A stretch of DNA of 64,000 bases from positions 1 to 64,000 of the forward strand of contig NZ_CP016268.1 of assembly GCF_001677435.1 (NCBI RefSeq). Reading direction: 5' to 3'. The stretch comes from Woeseia oceani. Its GTDB lineage: Bacteria; Pseudomonadota; Gammaproteobacteria; Steroidobacterales; Woeseiaceae. Below the pieces are notes generated by a model, which had not been told where the DNA came from, made no database searches, and worked only from the letters and a program-made list of their open reading frames with translations. Below, in pieces: positions 19,471 through 29,251 of this stretch. Numbering within the stretch: the stretch's first letter is position 1; each line of letters starts with the position of its first letter. The position numbers were made by a program, and so were the translations under genes.

Positions 19471-20469
19471 ATGAGCAGCACAGAAAAATTTCGCGCCTAC
19501 CGGATCGACAAGGATGAAAACGGTGTAAAAGCCGGCTTTTGCGAGCTCGGGCTGGACGATCTGTCGAGCGGCGACGTGGTAATTCGGGTCAGCCACTCCA
19601 CGATCAACTACAAGGACGCGCTGGCAGCGACCGGCGCGGGGCGGATCCTGCGCAGCTACCCGCTGGTCGGTGGCATCGATCTGGCCGGCACCGTTGAGCC
19701 CAGCGAGAACCCGGTGCTGGAGCCCGGCACCCGGGTGGTCGTCAATGGTTGCGGTTTGAGTGAAACCCGCGACGGCGGCTACGCGGAATTTGCCCGCGTG
19801 CCCGCCGATTCGGTGATTACTTTGCCGACCGGTATCAGCCAATTGCTGGCGATGCAGCTGGGCACGGCCGGTTACACGGCGGCGCTGGCCATACACCGCC
19901 TGGAACAAAACGGCCAGCTGCCGGAAAACGGCCCGATTGTGGTCACCGGCGCAACGGGCGGGGTTGGCAGCATCGCCATCGACATGCTCGCGGGTCGCGG
20001 CTACGAGGTAGTAGCCGTTACCGGCAAAGCCGAACAAGCGGATTACCTGAAATCCATCGGTGCTCAGCGGGTCCTGTTGCGTGACGAAATCGATTTCGGC
20101 ACACGGCCGATGGAAAAAGCGGAATGGGCCGGCGCCATCGATAATCTGGGTGGCGAGGTCTTGTCCTGGCTGGTGCGCACGACTCAGTATGGCGGCAATA
20201 TCGCGAGCATCGGCCTGGCCGCGAGTCACGAGCTGCAAACCACAGTTTTGCCTTTCATACTGCGCGCTGTGTGTTTGCTCGGCATCAATTCCGTGGAAAC
20301 GCCGCGCCTGTTGCGACAGGCCGTCTGGAACCGGATTGGCGGCGATCTGCGGCCACAACACCTCGATGCCATTGCCACGGAAACCGTGGCTTTTGATGAC
20401 CTGCCGCAGCACTTCCAGCGCTACATCGATGGCAAGGTCACCGGCCGGCTGGTCGTAACCATTCCCTGA
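19471..20469 (+). CDS. acuI: Acrylyl-CoA reductase AcuI/YhdH-family NADPH-dependent oxidoreductase
   Basis: This 332-residue medium-chain dehydrogenase/reductase closely resembles E. coli YhdH/AcuI. Shared stretches are INYKDALAATGAGRI, YPLVGGIDLAGTV, the cofactor loop VTGATGGVGSIAIDML, and EWAGAIDNLGG. AcuI reduces acrylyl-CoA to propionyl-CoA with NADPH. The family also includes quinone reductase-like enzymes, so activity is inferred. The ATG at 19471 has AGAGGA upstream; the frame begins earlier but that part overlaps the MBL gene. The nearby prpB-prpC-prpD genes consume propionyl-CoA, which supports an acrylate or propionate role. Confidence 0.85.
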   Translation: MSSTEKFRAYRIDKDENGVKAGFCELGLDDLSSGDVVIRVSHSTINYKDALAATGAGRILRSYPLVGGIDLAGTVEPSENPVLEPGTRVVVNGCGLSETRDGGYAEFARVPADSVITLPTGISQLLAMQLGTAGYTAALAIHRLEQNGQLPENGPIVVTGATGGVGSIAIDMLAGRGYEVVAVTGKAEQADYLKSIGAQRVLLRDEIDFGTRPMEKAEWAGAIDNLGGEVLSWLVRTTQYGGNIASIGLAASHELQTTVLPFILRAVCLLGINSVETPRLLRQAVWNRIGGDLRPQHLDAIATETVAFDDLPQHFQRYIDGKVTGRLVVTIP

Positions 20470-20595
20470 ACCGCTGTTCGCCGCACAGCCTTCTGCTGGC
20501 CGATTGTTCGTCTGTAAACGCGCGTTTTGCTGGTGCGCGGGCGCTTTCCGGACGTGTCTCGTACTGCTATACGTTAAAGGCAGCCGGTCCGCCAT

Positions 20596-20625
20596 TTGGG
20601 AAACGCCTGTTCGGTAGTTTAGAAT
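20596..20625 (+). promoter_or_regulatory. Possible promoter of the prp genes
   Basis: TTGGGA (20596-20601), an 18-base spacer and TAGAAT (20620-20625) resemble a sigma70 promoter about 100 bases before prpB, inside a 255-base gap after acuI. No regulator gene for prp (such as prpR) is present nearby. Confidence 0.35.
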
Positions 20626-20724
20626 CCGCTGCCCCGGGATTCCCTACGCGCTCCGCTGGCCGAAAAGCCGCTTGATGGCGCGCAGCCCCCGGTTTTAATC
20701 CGGATTAGAATTTGGAGGAATGTG

Positions 20725-21618
20725 ATGGCAGCAGGTGGCAGCAAACGATTCTGGCAGGCTCTGGATGCGGAGCGGCCACTGCAAATTGCCGGCACGATCA
20801 ATGCTTACGCGGCGCTGCTCGCGGAGCGGGCGGGTTTCAAGGCGATCTACCTGTCAGGCGCCGGTGTTGCCAATCACTCCTTCGGTCTTCCCGATCTCGC
20901 GATGACCACCCTGAACGATGTCTGCGAAGACATCCGTCGCATTACCTACGCCAGCGAGCTGCCGTTGCTCGTTGATGCCGATACCGGCTGGGGCAGCGCC
21001 TTCATGATCGGCCGCACTGTTCGTGAAATGGCGCGTGCCGGTGCTGCTGCCTGCCACCTGGAAGACCAGGTTGCCGTGAAACGTTGCGGTCACCGGCCCG
21101 GCAAGGCGCTGGTCGACAGTCGTGAAATGTGTGACCGCATCAAGGCCGCCGTCGATGGCCGGGATGACCAGCAGTTCGGCATCATGGCGCGCACCGACGC
21201 CCATGCCGTGGAAGGCCAGCAGGCAGCCATCGACCGCGCCGCGGCGTACGTGGAAGCGGGCGCTGACATGATCTTCGCTGAAGCCCTGACAACCCTCGAC
21301 GAGTATCGCGAATTTACCACCACCATCAAGGTGCCGGTGTTGTCGAACCTGACCGAATTCGGCCAGACCCCGCTGTTCACGCTCGACGAACTGAAATCCG
21401 TCGGGGTGCGCATGGCGCTGTATCCATTGAGTGCCAGCCGGGCCATGGCCGCGGCGGCGCAGAACGTCTACGAGACCTTGCGCCGCGACGGGACGCAGAA
21501 AGCGGTCATCGAGCAGATGCAGACTCGTGCCGATTTGTACGAGGTTCTCGGCTACCACGAATACGAACAAAAACTTGATCAGTTGTTTTCCGAACAAGGC
21601 ATTAAGCGCGACAACTGA
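20725..21618 (+). CDS. prpB: Methylisocitrate lyase
   Basis: PrpB cleaves 2-methylisocitrate to pyruvate and succinate, the last step of the methylcitrate cycle. The 297-residue protein shows the isocitrate-lyase-family motifs: DADTGWGS for metal binding, the catalytic-loop motif KRCGHRPGK with its active cysteine, and [12 protein letters not shown]. The ATG at 20725 has a strong GGAGG six to seven bases upstream; a GTG one codon earlier is less well placed. prpC begins 25 bases downstream. Confidence 0.95.
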   Translation: MAAGGSKRFWQALDAERPLQIAGTINAYAALLAERAGFKAIYLSGAGVANHSFGLPDLAMTTLNDVCEDIRRITYASELPLLVDADTGWGSAFMIGRTVREMARAGAAACHLEDQVAVKRCGHRPGKALVDSREMCDRIKAAVDGRDDQQFGIMARTDAHAVEGQQAAIDRAAAYVEAGADMIFAEALTTLDEYREFTTTIKVPVLSNLTEFGQTPLFTLDELKSVGVRMALYPLSASRAMAAAAQNVYETLRRDGTQKAVIEQMQTRADLYEVLGYHEYEQKLDQLFSEQGIKRDN

Positions 21619-21643
21619 AATTCACACCGAGTGAGGACTTAAA

Positions 21644-22765
21644 ATGGCAGCAAGCAAGAAGACTGGTGGACTCGCGGGTGTCGTTGCGGGTGAAACGGCA
21701 CTCTGTACGGTAGGCAAAGAAGGCGCTGGCCTTACCTACCGCGGCTACGATATTTACGATCTCGCCGCCAACGCCCGCTTCGAGGAAGTGGCCTATTTGC
21801 TGATGCACGGGGCATTGCCGACGCAAGCCGAGTTCGATGCCTATGTTGCTCGCCTGAAAACCTTGCGCGGCTTGCCCGATGCCTTGAAGAAGGTGCTGGA
21901 AATGGTCCCGGCGCACGCACACCCGATGGACGTGCTGCGCACCGGTGTCTCGATGCTGGGCAACCTGGAGCCTGAAACAGACTTTTCGATGCAGGCAGAG
22001 GTGGCCGACAAACTGCTCGCCTGCATCCCGTCGATGCTGTTGTACTGGCATCGCTTTCATACTGACGGCAAACGCATCGACGTGGAAACCGATGACGACA
22101 GCGTCGCCGGGCATTTTCTGCACATGCTGCATGACCAGTCACCGTCCGAACTGCATCAGCGCTGTCTGGATACCACGCTGATCCTGTACGCCGAGCATGA
22201 ATTCAATGCCTCCACGTTTACCGCACGGGTTATTACCGGCACGCTGTCCGATTTCCATTCGGCGGTGACGGGTGCCATCGGCGCTTTGCGCGGTCCGCTG
22301 CACGGTGGCGCCAACGAAGCCGCAATGGAGCTGATCCAGAAGTTTTCCTCGCCGGACGAAGCAACCGCAGGTGTGCTCGGCATGCTCGAACGCAAGGAAA
22401 AAATCATGGGCTTCGGCCACCGGGTCTACACAACCTCCGATCCCCGCAATTCAGTCAACAAGAAGATGTCGAAACAACTGGCTGAAGAGGCCGGTGATAC
22501 GCATCTGTACGACGTATCCGAAGCGGTTGAGACTGTCATGTGGGAGCAAAAGAAGCTGTTCGCCAACGCGGATTTTTTTGCCGCCAGCGTCTACCACTAC
22601 ATGGGCATACCGACCTATTTGTTCACGCCGATCTTCGTTTGCTCCCGGATCACGGGCTGGTCCGCGCACATCATGGAACAGCGTTCGAACAACAAGTTGA
22701 TCCGGCCGGGCGCGGATTACACAGGCCCCGGTTTGCAAACCTGGGTGCCAATTGAACAACGCTAA
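21644..22765 (+). CDS. prpC: 2-methylcitrate synthase
   Basis: PrpC condenses propionyl-CoA with oxaloacetate to 2-methylcitrate. The 373-residue protein belongs to the short citrate-synthase family. It carries the substrate-binding and catalytic histidine regions [11 protein letters not shown] and [15 protein letters not shown], plus the late [19 protein letters not shown] stretch typical of PrpC. GAGGAC lies before the ATG. Placement between prpB and prpD fixes the role as methylcitrate rather than citrate synthesis. Confidence 0.95.
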   Translation: MAASKKTGGLAGVVAGETALCTVGKEGAGLTYRGYDIYDLAANARFEEVAYLLMHGALPTQAEFDAYVARLKTLRGLPDALKKVLEMVPAHAHPMDVLRTGVSMLGNLEPETDFSMQAEVADKLLACIPSMLLYWHRFHTDGKRIDVETDDDSVAGHFLHMLHDQSPSELHQRCLDTTLILYAEHEFNASTFTARVITGTLSDFHSAVTGAIGALRGPLHGGANEAAMELIQKFSSPDEATAGVLGMLERKEKIMGFGHRVYTTSDPRNSVNKKMSKQLAEEAGDTHLYDVSEAVETVMWEQKKLFANADFFAASVYHYMGIPTYLFTPIFVCSRITGWSAHIMEQRSNNKLIRPGADYTGPGLQTWVPIEQR

Positions 22766-22845
22766 GCGCACGCACGACACGACCAAACACTCTGCAACGA
22801 CGCAGCGCGGCACAAGCCGCGCTGCAATCAATTAAAGGAAGCTCC

Positions 22846-24294
22846 ATGTCCGGACACGACATCCGCTCGGCCGAACGGCCGGAACCCGATCAAGTCCTGC
22901 GCGATATCGCCGACTACGTTTGCAACGACAGCATCGACTCGGCGCTGGCGTACGAGACCGCACACTATTGCCTGCTCGATACATTGGCTTGTGGCTTTCA
23001 GGCGCTGGATTATCCGGCATGCACCAAGCTGCTGGGCCCTGTTGTGCCAGGCGCAACATTGGCTGGTGGCGCGCGGGTGCCGGGCACCTCGTACGAGCTG
23101 GATCCCGTGCAGGGCGCATTCAATATTGGCGCGATGGTGCGCTGGCTGGACTTCAACGACACCTGGCTTGCGGCCGAATGGGGACACCCGTCCGATAACC
23201 TTGGCGGCATTCTCGCGACGGCTGACTACCTCAGCCGCAAGCATCGCGCGGAAGGCAAAGACCCGCTAACGATGCAGCATGTACTGACCGCCATGATCCG
23301 TGCGCACGAAATTCAGGGCGTGCTGGCGCTGGAAAACAGCTACAACCGTGTCGGTCTCGATCACGTGCTGCTGGTGCGCATTGCTTCCACCGCCGTTGTT
23401 ACCCGCATGCTCGGTGGTGATCGTGAGCAGGTCATCAACGCGGTTTCGAACGCCTGGATCGACGGTGCGGCATTGCGTACCTACCGCCACGCGCCGAACA
23501 CCGGTTCCCGCAAGAGCTGGGCGGCAGGCGATGCCACGAGTCGCGCCGTCCGCCATGCGCTGATCGCGCTGACCGGCGAGATGGGCTACCCGTCAGCGCT
23601 GACCGCGAAGACCTGGGGCTGGTACGACGTACTGTTCAAGGGCAAGCCGTTCGCGTTCACGCAACCTTACGCAAGTTACGTGATGGAAAACATTCTGTTC
23701 AAGATTTCCTACCCGGCCGAGTTCCATGCGCAAACCGCTGTAGAGTGCGCGATGCAGCTGCATGGCGACGTGAAAGACCGTATCGATAACATTGAGAAAA
23801 TCGTTGTTGAAACTCAGGAGCCAGGCGTGCGCATCATTGATAAGACCGGACCGCTCGACAATCCGGCCGATCGCGATCACTGCATCCAGTACATGATCGC
23901 CGTGCCCTTGATCTTTGGCCGCCTGACCGCTGCCGACTACGAAAACGACGTCGCGGCGGACCCGCGCATCGATCACCTACGGGGCCTGATGGAAGTCAGC
24001 GAAAACAAGCAGTTCACCCAGGACTACTTTGCCGCTGACAAGCGCTACATCGGCAATGCGATCCAGGTGTTCTTTAAAGACGGCAGTTCCACCGACCGGG
24101 TTGCCATCGATTTTCCGATTGGCCACCGCCGCCGCCGCGACGAAGGGATTCCGGTGCTGAAGCAGAAGTTTACCGACAGCGTTTCTGGCAAACTGGCGGC
24201 GGGTCAGTGGCAAGCACTGGCAGAGCTGGCTGCGGCGCCGGAACAACTGGCGAAAACGGCAGTCGATGACTTCATGGCGCTTCTGGTTGCCTGA
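22846..24294 (+). CDS. prpD: 2-methylcitrate dehydratase
   Basis: PrpD dehydrates 2-methylcitrate to 2-methyl-cis-aconitate. The 482-residue MmgE/PrpD-family protein shows [21 protein letters not shown] near the start (split here as [11 protein letters not shown] and [10 protein letters not shown]), then the substrate-site segment [19 protein letters not shown] and later [20 protein letters not shown]. This is the iron-sulfur-independent type, so no acnD/prpF pair is needed. AAAGGAAGC lies before the ATG. An 80-base gap separates it from prpC; the S9 peptidase gene follows after 19 bases. Confidence 0.95.
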   Translation: MSGHDIRSAERPEPDQVLRDIADYVCNDSIDSALAYETAHYCLLDTLACGFQALDYPACTKLLGPVVPGATLAGGARVPGTSYELDPVQGAFNIGAMVRWLDFNDTWLAAEWGHPSDNLGGILATADYLSRKHRAEGKDPLTMQHVLTAMIRAHEIQGVLALENSYNRVGLDHVLLVRIASTAVVTRMLGGDREQVINAVSNAWIDGAALRTYRHAPNTGSRKSWAAGDATSRAVRHALIALTGEMGYPSALTAKTWGWYDVLFKGKPFAFTQPYASYVMENILFKISYPAEFHAQTAVECAMQLHGDVKDRIDNIEKIVVETQEPGVRIIDKTGPLDNPADRDHCIQYMIAVPLIFGRLTAADYENDVAADPRIDHLRGLMEVSENKQFTQDYFAADKRYIGNAIQVFFKDGSSTDRVAIDFPIGHRRRRDEGIPVLKQKFTDSVSGKLAAGQWQALAELAAAPEQLAKTAVDDFMALLVA

Positions 24295-24313
24295 CCGAAT
24301 CGGGGAAAAGTAA

Positions 24314-26284
24314 ATGACCTACCGTCTGCTGGGATCGCTGGCACTTCTATCGTTCTCGGCGACGGTATTCGCGCAGGAGCTACGCACGGCCAACAATGGC
24401 AACCTGGTAATGGAAGACGTGCCGGTCATTCCCGCCGACGTCGTCTCCGACCTCAACCGTTTCCAGAACGTACGCTCAGCCAGTTTTCTGGACTGGAGCG
24501 CCGACGGCAACAGCATCTTCATTAGCACCCGGTTCGCCGACGTGAATCAGTTGCACCGGGTTGATCGGCCGGGTGGGGCACGTCACCAGCTGACGTTTTT
24601 TGACGAGCCGCTTACCGGTGTGCTGCGCCGGCCCGGCAGCAACACCCTGAGTTTCCAGCGAGATGCGGGTGGCAGCGAATTCGCACAGCTATTCCTGCTG
24701 AACCCCGCTGACGGTACCGCCACGATGTTGAGTGATGGTGAATCGCGCAACGGTGCAACCGTCTGGAACCGGCAGGGCACTCAACTGAGTTACCAAAGTA
24801 CCCGCCGCAACGGTGCCTCGAACGACATCTGGGTCATGAACCCGGACGAACCGGACGGCGCGCGGCTGGTACTTGAATCGCAAGACGGCAGCTGGTGGGG
24901 TCCTGCCGAGTACTCGGCCGCGGGCAGCAAGCTGCTGGCCTACAACTACGTCAGCATTGCCGATTCGCGCATTCATCTGCTGGACCTCGATACCGGTGAA
25001 CACGTTCGCCTCGCCGGCGGCGGTGAGCAGGCGACCTCCAACTACCCACTGGCGTTCAGCGAGAACGACGAGGGCATCTGGCTTATCACCGACAGTGGCG
25101 GCGAGTTCGATCAGCTGGCCTGGCAGGCATTGCAGCCGGGCAGCCAGCCGGAGCTGGTAACGGCGGATATCCCGTGGAATGTCGACGCCGGCGCAATCAG
25201 CCATGACCGCAAACGCATTGCGTTCCTGGTCAATGAGGACGGTCGGTCAGCGTTGTACCTGCTGGACACAAAAAGCCGCAAATACCGCCGCGTAGACAGC
25301 TTGCCGACGGGTCAGGCATACGGTCTGGAGTTCAGTCCCGATGATCGCAAGCTGGGCCTGACCCTGAACTCGCCGCTGTCGCCCGCCGACAGTTACGTGC
25401 TCGAGCTTGGTCAGCGGCCGCTGCAGTCCGGCGCGTTGACCCGCTGGACGTTCAGTGAAGTCGGTGGCCTGGATACCACGCAATTCGTAACGCCGGAACT
25501 CGTGCATTACCCGACCTTCGACCAGGTTGACGGCAAACCCCGGCAGATTCCCGCCTGGGTTTACAAGCCACGAGGGCCCGGTCCGTTCCCTGTCGTTATC
25601 TCCATACACGGCGGGCCGGAAGGCCAGTCACGTCCGTACTTCAGCAGTACCTACCAGATGTGGCTGGCGAAGCTCGGCGTTGCCGTGGTCGTACCCAACG
25701 TGCGTGGCTCGGCGGGCTACGGCAAGAGCTATTTAGCTCTCGACAACGGCTTCAAGCGCGAGGATTCGGTGCGCGACATCGGCGCGTTGCTGGACTGGGT
25801 AGCTGAGCAGGACGATCTTAACGCCGACAAGGTAGCGGTCTATGGTGGCAGCTACGGTGGCTACATGGTGCTCGCGAGTGCGGTGCATTACAGCGACCGT
25901 CTCGCCGCCGCCGTCGATGTCGTCGGCATCAGCAATTTCGTTACTTTCCTCGAGAATACTCAGGATTACCGGCGCGATCTGCGCCGCGCCGAATACGGCG
26001 ATGAGCGCGATCCGGCCATGCGGGCGCACTTGCAGAAAATCAGCCCGCTGAACAATGTCTCGCGTATCAAGGTGCCGATGCTGGTCGTACAGGGTGAGAA
26101 TGACCCGCGCGTGCCGGTTACCGAGGCCGTGCAAATGGTAGCGGCGCTGCGCGCTCAGAGCAGCCCGGTCTGGTATATGAATGCACTCAACGAAGGCCAC
26201 GGTTACAGAAAAAAAGAGAATCGCGATATCTACCAGCAAGCCATGGTGCTGTTCTTCCGCCAGCATTTGCTCGACGGCAACTAA
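24314..26284 (+). CDS. Exported S9-family prolyl oligopeptidase-type peptidase
   Basis: The 656-residue protein has a signal peptide (LLGSLALLSFSATVFAQ) and an N-terminal beta-propeller of TolB/DPP-IV-like blades (about 50-400). The C-terminal alpha/beta-hydrolase domain has nucleophile motif YGGSYGGYM, acid in VVQGENDPRVP and histidine in NEGHGYRKKEN. This is the catalytic order of acylaminoacyl- or dipeptidyl-peptidases of family S9. It probably degrades peptides in the periplasm; exact specificity is open. It lies 19 bases after prpD and two bases before rsmG, so it is embedded in the run leading to the par genes. Confidence 0.9.
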   Translation: MTYRLLGSLALLSFSATVFAQELRTANNGNLVMEDVPVIPADVVSDLNRFQNVRSASFLDWSADGNSIFISTRFADVNQLHRVDRPGGARHQLTFFDEPLTGVLRRPGSNTLSFQRDAGGSEFAQLFLLNPADGTATMLSDGESRNGATVWNRQGTQLSYQSTRRNGASNDIWVMNPDEPDGARLVLESQDGSWWGPAEYSAAGSKLLAYNYVSIADSRIHLLDLDTGEHVRLAGGGEQATSNYPLAFSENDEGIWLITDSGGEFDQLAWQALQPGSQPELVTADIPWNVDAGAISHDRKRIAFLVNEDGRSALYLLDTKSRKYRRVDSLPTGQAYGLEFSPDDRKLGLTLNSPLSPADSYVLELGQRPLQSGALTRWTFSEVGGLDTTQFVTPELVHYPTFDQVDGKPRQIPAWVYKPRGPGPFPVVISIHGGPEGQSRPYFSSTYQMWLAKLGVAVVVPNVRGSAGYGKSYLALDNGFKREDSVRDIGALLDWVAEQDDLNADKVAVYGGSYGGYMVLASAVHYSDRLAAAVDVVGISNFVTFLENTQDYRRDLRRAEYGDERDPAMRAHLQKISPLNNVSRIKVPMLVVQGENDPRVPVTEAVQMVAALRAQSSPVWYMNALNEGHGYRKKENRDIYQQAMVLFFRQHLLDGN

Positions 26285-26286
26285 AC

Positions 26287-26943
26287 ATGACCCCGGCCGA
26301 GATTGCGACCGCGATCAAACGCGGTGCGGCCCGCTTGCCGCAGGAACTCCCCGATACCGCGGCGGAGCAGCTTGCAGTCCTGCTCCTGGAACTGCAACGC
26401 TGGAACGCGCGCGTCAACCTGACCGCGATTCGCGATTTACCGGGAATGATCAGCGGCCACGTGCTCGACAGCCTGACCGCGCAACCGTTGCTGCGGGGTA
26501 CCCGGATACTGGATGTTGGCACCGGCGCCGGCTTTCCCGGCTTGCCGTTGGCGATTACGAACCCGGAGCTTGCGGTGACCCTGCTGGACAGCAACGGCAA
26601 GAAAATTCGCTTTGTGCAGCACATCATCGGCGAGCTGGGCCTCCGCAACGCCAGGACCGTGCACTCGCGGGTCGAGCAGTATGCACCGGAGGAGGGCTTT
26701 GATACCGTAATCGCGCGGGCTTTCGCACCTTTGCCGAGAATGCTGGCGCAGACCGGACATCTCATCAATGAAACTGGCATGCTGCTCGCACTCAAGGGAA
26801 AATACCCGGCCGCGGAACTTGCCGAGCTTGGCGAGGCCGCCGAACCATGGAAAGCAGACGTGAGCAAACTGAAAGTACCCGGTCTCGAGCAACACGAGCG
26901 ACACGCAATATGCCTGACGCGACAGGTCGGGGTGTGCGCATGA
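26287..26943 (+). CDS. rsmG: 16S rRNA (guanine-527-N7)-methyltransferase RsmG (GidB)
   Basis: RsmG methylates G527 of 16S rRNA with S-adenosylmethionine. The 218-residue protein has NLTAIRD, the GidB-typical early motif, and the SAM-binding loop DVGTGAGFPGLPLAI, then TLLDSNGKKIRFVQHI and VIARAFAPLPRML. The size is normal. It begins two bases after the upstream peptidase stop, and its stop overlaps the parA start (ATGA). rsmG-parA-parB is the standard order, though mnmG would usually be directly upstream. Confidence 0.95.
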   Translation: MTPAEIATAIKRGAARLPQELPDTAAEQLAVLLLELQRWNARVNLTAIRDLPGMISGHVLDSLTAQPLLRGTRILDVGTGAGFPGLPLAITNPELAVTLLDSNGKKIRFVQHIIGELGLRNARTVHSRVEQYAPEEGFDTVIARAFAPLPRMLAQTGHLINETGMLLALKGKYPAAELAELGEAAEPWKADVSKLKVPGLEQHERHAICLTRQVGVCA

Positions 26944-27725
26944 CTCGCATCATTGCGGTCGCCAACCAAAAAGGCGGCGTTGGCAAGACCACCACCTGTG
27001 TCAATCTGGCGGCATCGCTGGCGGCAACCCAGCGCCGTGTGCTGCTGATCGATCTCGACCCGCAGGGCAATGCCACGATGGGCTGCGGTGTGGACAAGCG
27101 CGAGCTGGAAAGTACCGCGTGCGATGTCTTGTTGGGCGAGGTGTCGGCCGCCGATGCCATTGTTTCAGTGCCGGAAGGCGATTTCGCACTGCTGCCTGGC
27201 AACGAAGACCTGACCGTTGCCGAGGTGCAATTGCTGCAGGAAATCGGCCGCGAAATGAAACTCCGCCAGGCACTGAAGCCGGTTGCCGGGCTCTACGACT
27301 TCATCCTTATCGACTGCCCGCCGTCGATCAACATGCTGACAGTGAACGCGCTTACGGCAGCGGACGGCGTCCTGATACCGATGCAATGTGAGTACTACGC
27401 GCTCGAAGGTCTGTCAGCGTTGTTGAACACCATTGAACAGGTTCGGGCCAGTGTGAACCCGGATCTGAACGTTTTCGGACTGCTGCGCACCATGGTCGAT
27501 CCGCGCATCAACCTGTCCAACGAAGTATCGGATCAGCTCATCGCGCATTTTGAGGACAAGGTCTTCCGTACCGTCGTCCCGCGCAATGTGCGTTTGGCCG
27601 AGGCACCGAGTTTCGGTCGGCCGGTGCTGTACCATGACCGCAATTCCCGTGGTGCTCTGGCGTACCTGGCACTTGCGGGCGAAGTATTGCGGCGCGAAGA
27701 TGAGCGCGCTTCCGCCGGCCACTGA
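26940..27725 (+). CDS. parA: Chromosome partitioning ATPase ParA (Soj)
   Basis: ParA is the Walker-type ATPase that, with ParB and parS, segregates the chromosome origin. The 261-residue protein begins MTRIIAVANQKGGVGKTTTC, the deviant Walker A motif, followed by LLIDLDPQGNATMGCG and the Walker B region FILIDCPPSINML. The open frame extends upstream into rsmG, but the ATG at 26940 starts precisely at the canonical N-terminus. It overlaps the rsmG stop by four bases and lies 62 bases before parB. Confidence 0.96.
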   Translation: MTRIIAVANQKGGVGKTTTCVNLAASLAATQRRVLLIDLDPQGNATMGCGVDKRELESTACDVLLGEVSAADAIVSVPEGDFALLPGNEDLTVAEVQLLQEIGREMKLRQALKPVAGLYDFILIDCPPSINMLTVNALTAADGVLIPMQCEYYALEGLSALLNTIEQVRASVNPDLNVFGLLRTMVDPRINLSNEVSDQLIAHFEDKVFRTVVPRNVRLAEAPSFGRPVLYHDRNSRGALAYLALAGEVLRREDERASAGH

Positions 27726-27787
27726 GAGAAGCTGCTGCAAAACCAGAAGAACAGCGGCCCGGCGAAACCCTCGATGCAGAGACCAAC

Positions 27788-28705
27788 ATGACTAAGAAAA
27801 AACGACTGGGACGCGGTCTGGAAGCGCTGTTGAGCAAACCGGCTGCCGCGCGCGAGCCGGCTACGGCTACAGCCACGGATCCTGCACCGGCAGGTGCCAG
27901 TGGTGACGACGAACTGCGCAATATTCCCATTGAGCAACTGCAACGCGGCCAATACCAGCCACGCGTGGACATGCGGCAGGACACGCTTGAAGACCTTGCG
28001 CGTTCAATCGAGGCGCAGGGTGTGGTCCAGCCGATCGTTGTTCGCCCGCTGGATAAAGGTGCCGACGGTCAGCCACGCTACGAAATCATTGCCGGTGAAC
28101 GCCGTTGGCGCGCATCGCAGCTCGCGCAGCTCGGTGAAATTCCGGCGATCATCAAGCAGATTCCGGATGAAGCGGCCATTGCCATGGCGCTCATCGAGAA
28201 CATCCAGCGCGAGAACCTGAACCCGTTGGAAGAGGCCCGCGCCCTGGAGCGGCTGATTCGCGAATTCGAGCTGACTCACCAGGAAGCTGCACAAGCGGTA
28301 GGCCGTTCACGTGCGGCGGTGAGCAATCTGCTGCGCCTGATGGACCTCAGCGAAAAGGTCAAACCGATGCTGGAGTCGCGCGAGATCGAGATGGGCCATG
28401 CGCGCGCATTGCTCGCATTAAGCAATTCTGCGCAACAGCTCGATGCTGCGCGACAGGTTGTGAAAAAGAAGCTGTCCGTCCGCGATACCGAAGCGCTGGT
28501 GCGGCGCATGCAGTCCGACCGACCGGCGGCCAAATCCGCCAGCAAGCCAACCGCCAATGCTGACATCCGGCGCCTGGAAACCGAGGTGACCGACAAGCTC
28601 GGCGCGACCGTACGTATCGACCATACGGCAAAGGGCAGCGGCAAAATGGTGATTAGCTACAACAACCTCGATGAACTCGACGGCATCCTGAAACACATCA
28701 AGTAG
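27788..28705 (+). CDS. parB: Chromosome partitioning protein ParB (Spo0J)
   Basis: ParB is the CTP-dependent clamp that loads at parS. The 305-residue protein has the ParA-interaction tip KKRLGRGLEALLS, the domain IPIEQLQRGQYQPR, the CTP-binding GERRWRA motif followed by MALIENIQRENLNP, a helix-turn-helix (THQEAAQAVGRSRAAVSNLL) for parS, and a C-terminal dimerisation domain. I saw no parS-like sequence (consensus TGTTTCACGTGAAACA) in the window. The cupin gene converges 35 bases downstream. Confidence 0.96.
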   Translation: MTKKKRLGRGLEALLSKPAAAREPATATATDPAPAGASGDDELRNIPIEQLQRGQYQPRVDMRQDTLEDLARSIEAQGVVQPIVVRPLDKGADGQPRYEIIAGERRWRASQLAQLGEIPAIIKQIPDEAAIAMALIENIQRENLNPLEEARALERLIREFELTHQEAAQAVGRSRAAVSNLLRLMDLSEKVKPMLESREIEMGHARALLALSNSAQQLDAARQVVKKKLSVRDTEALVRRMQSDRPAAKSASKPTANADIRRLETEVTDKLGATVRIDHTAKGSGKMVISYNNLDELDGILKHIK

Positions 28706-28740
28706 CCTGATCCAGGCCGTACTGGCGGAGGGTCGGCCGC

Positions 28741-29097
28741 TTACTTGGGTTCGACGATGAGGTAGCTCGAGGTTGTCTCGCCAACGTTGAGGACTTCGTG
28801 CCATGCGACGCCGTCGCTCGTCCAACTTGCGCCGCTGGTCAGCGACTGAACTCGCGTTCCGCGGGCATCGGTGATCTGCATGCGACCGCCTTCGAGGATG
28901 TAGCCGAAATGGGCCGCGTGGAAGTGCCGTACGTGACCGCCGCCGGGCGGGAAAACGCAACGCAGCACACGTTGCCGCGCATCCTCGTGCAGCTTTTCGC
29001 AGACGGCGTTACCGTTCCAGCCGGCGTCGAGTGGGTCGGGAAGGTCGGCAGCCAGTGCCAGTGAAGCAAACAGGGACAGAATCAGTAATCGACGCAC
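28741..29097 (-). CDS. Exported small cupin-domain protein
   Basis: The 118-residue protein starts at GTG 29097 with GGAAAC upstream. It has a signal peptide (LLILSLFASLALAADLP) followed by a single cupin beta-barrel. Cupin motif 1 is visible around VRHFHAAHFGYILEGG, where two histidines and a downstream glutamate fit metal binding. Motif 2, around VAWHEVLNVGE, contributes a histidine. Function of such small secreted cupins is not established. The frame is open to 29178, but the extra residues precede a good signal peptide and look non-coding. Confidence 0.7.
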   Translation of the reverse strand: MRRLLILSLFASLALAADLPDPLDAGWNGNAVCEKLHEDARQRVLRCVFPPGGGHVRHFHAAHFGYILEGGRMQITDARGTRVQSLTSGASWTSDGVAWHEVLNVGETTSSYLIVEPK

Positions 29098-29251
29098 TGT
29101 GGTTTCCGGCAAAGAAAGTGGGCGCGAAAGTCTACCTGTCCTGGTTCGAAAGACCAGCAGGCAACGGTCGGCAGACATCGGAAATCACCCGCCCGGGTCG
29201 CCAATGAAATTTTCATGGCCGATATTGTTGCGGGTAAGCCGTGCCTGAGTT

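Noticed and set aside
26287-28705. parS site near parAB
   Set aside because: I looked for TGTTTCACGTGAAACA-like sequences and saw none in this region or elsewhere in the window.
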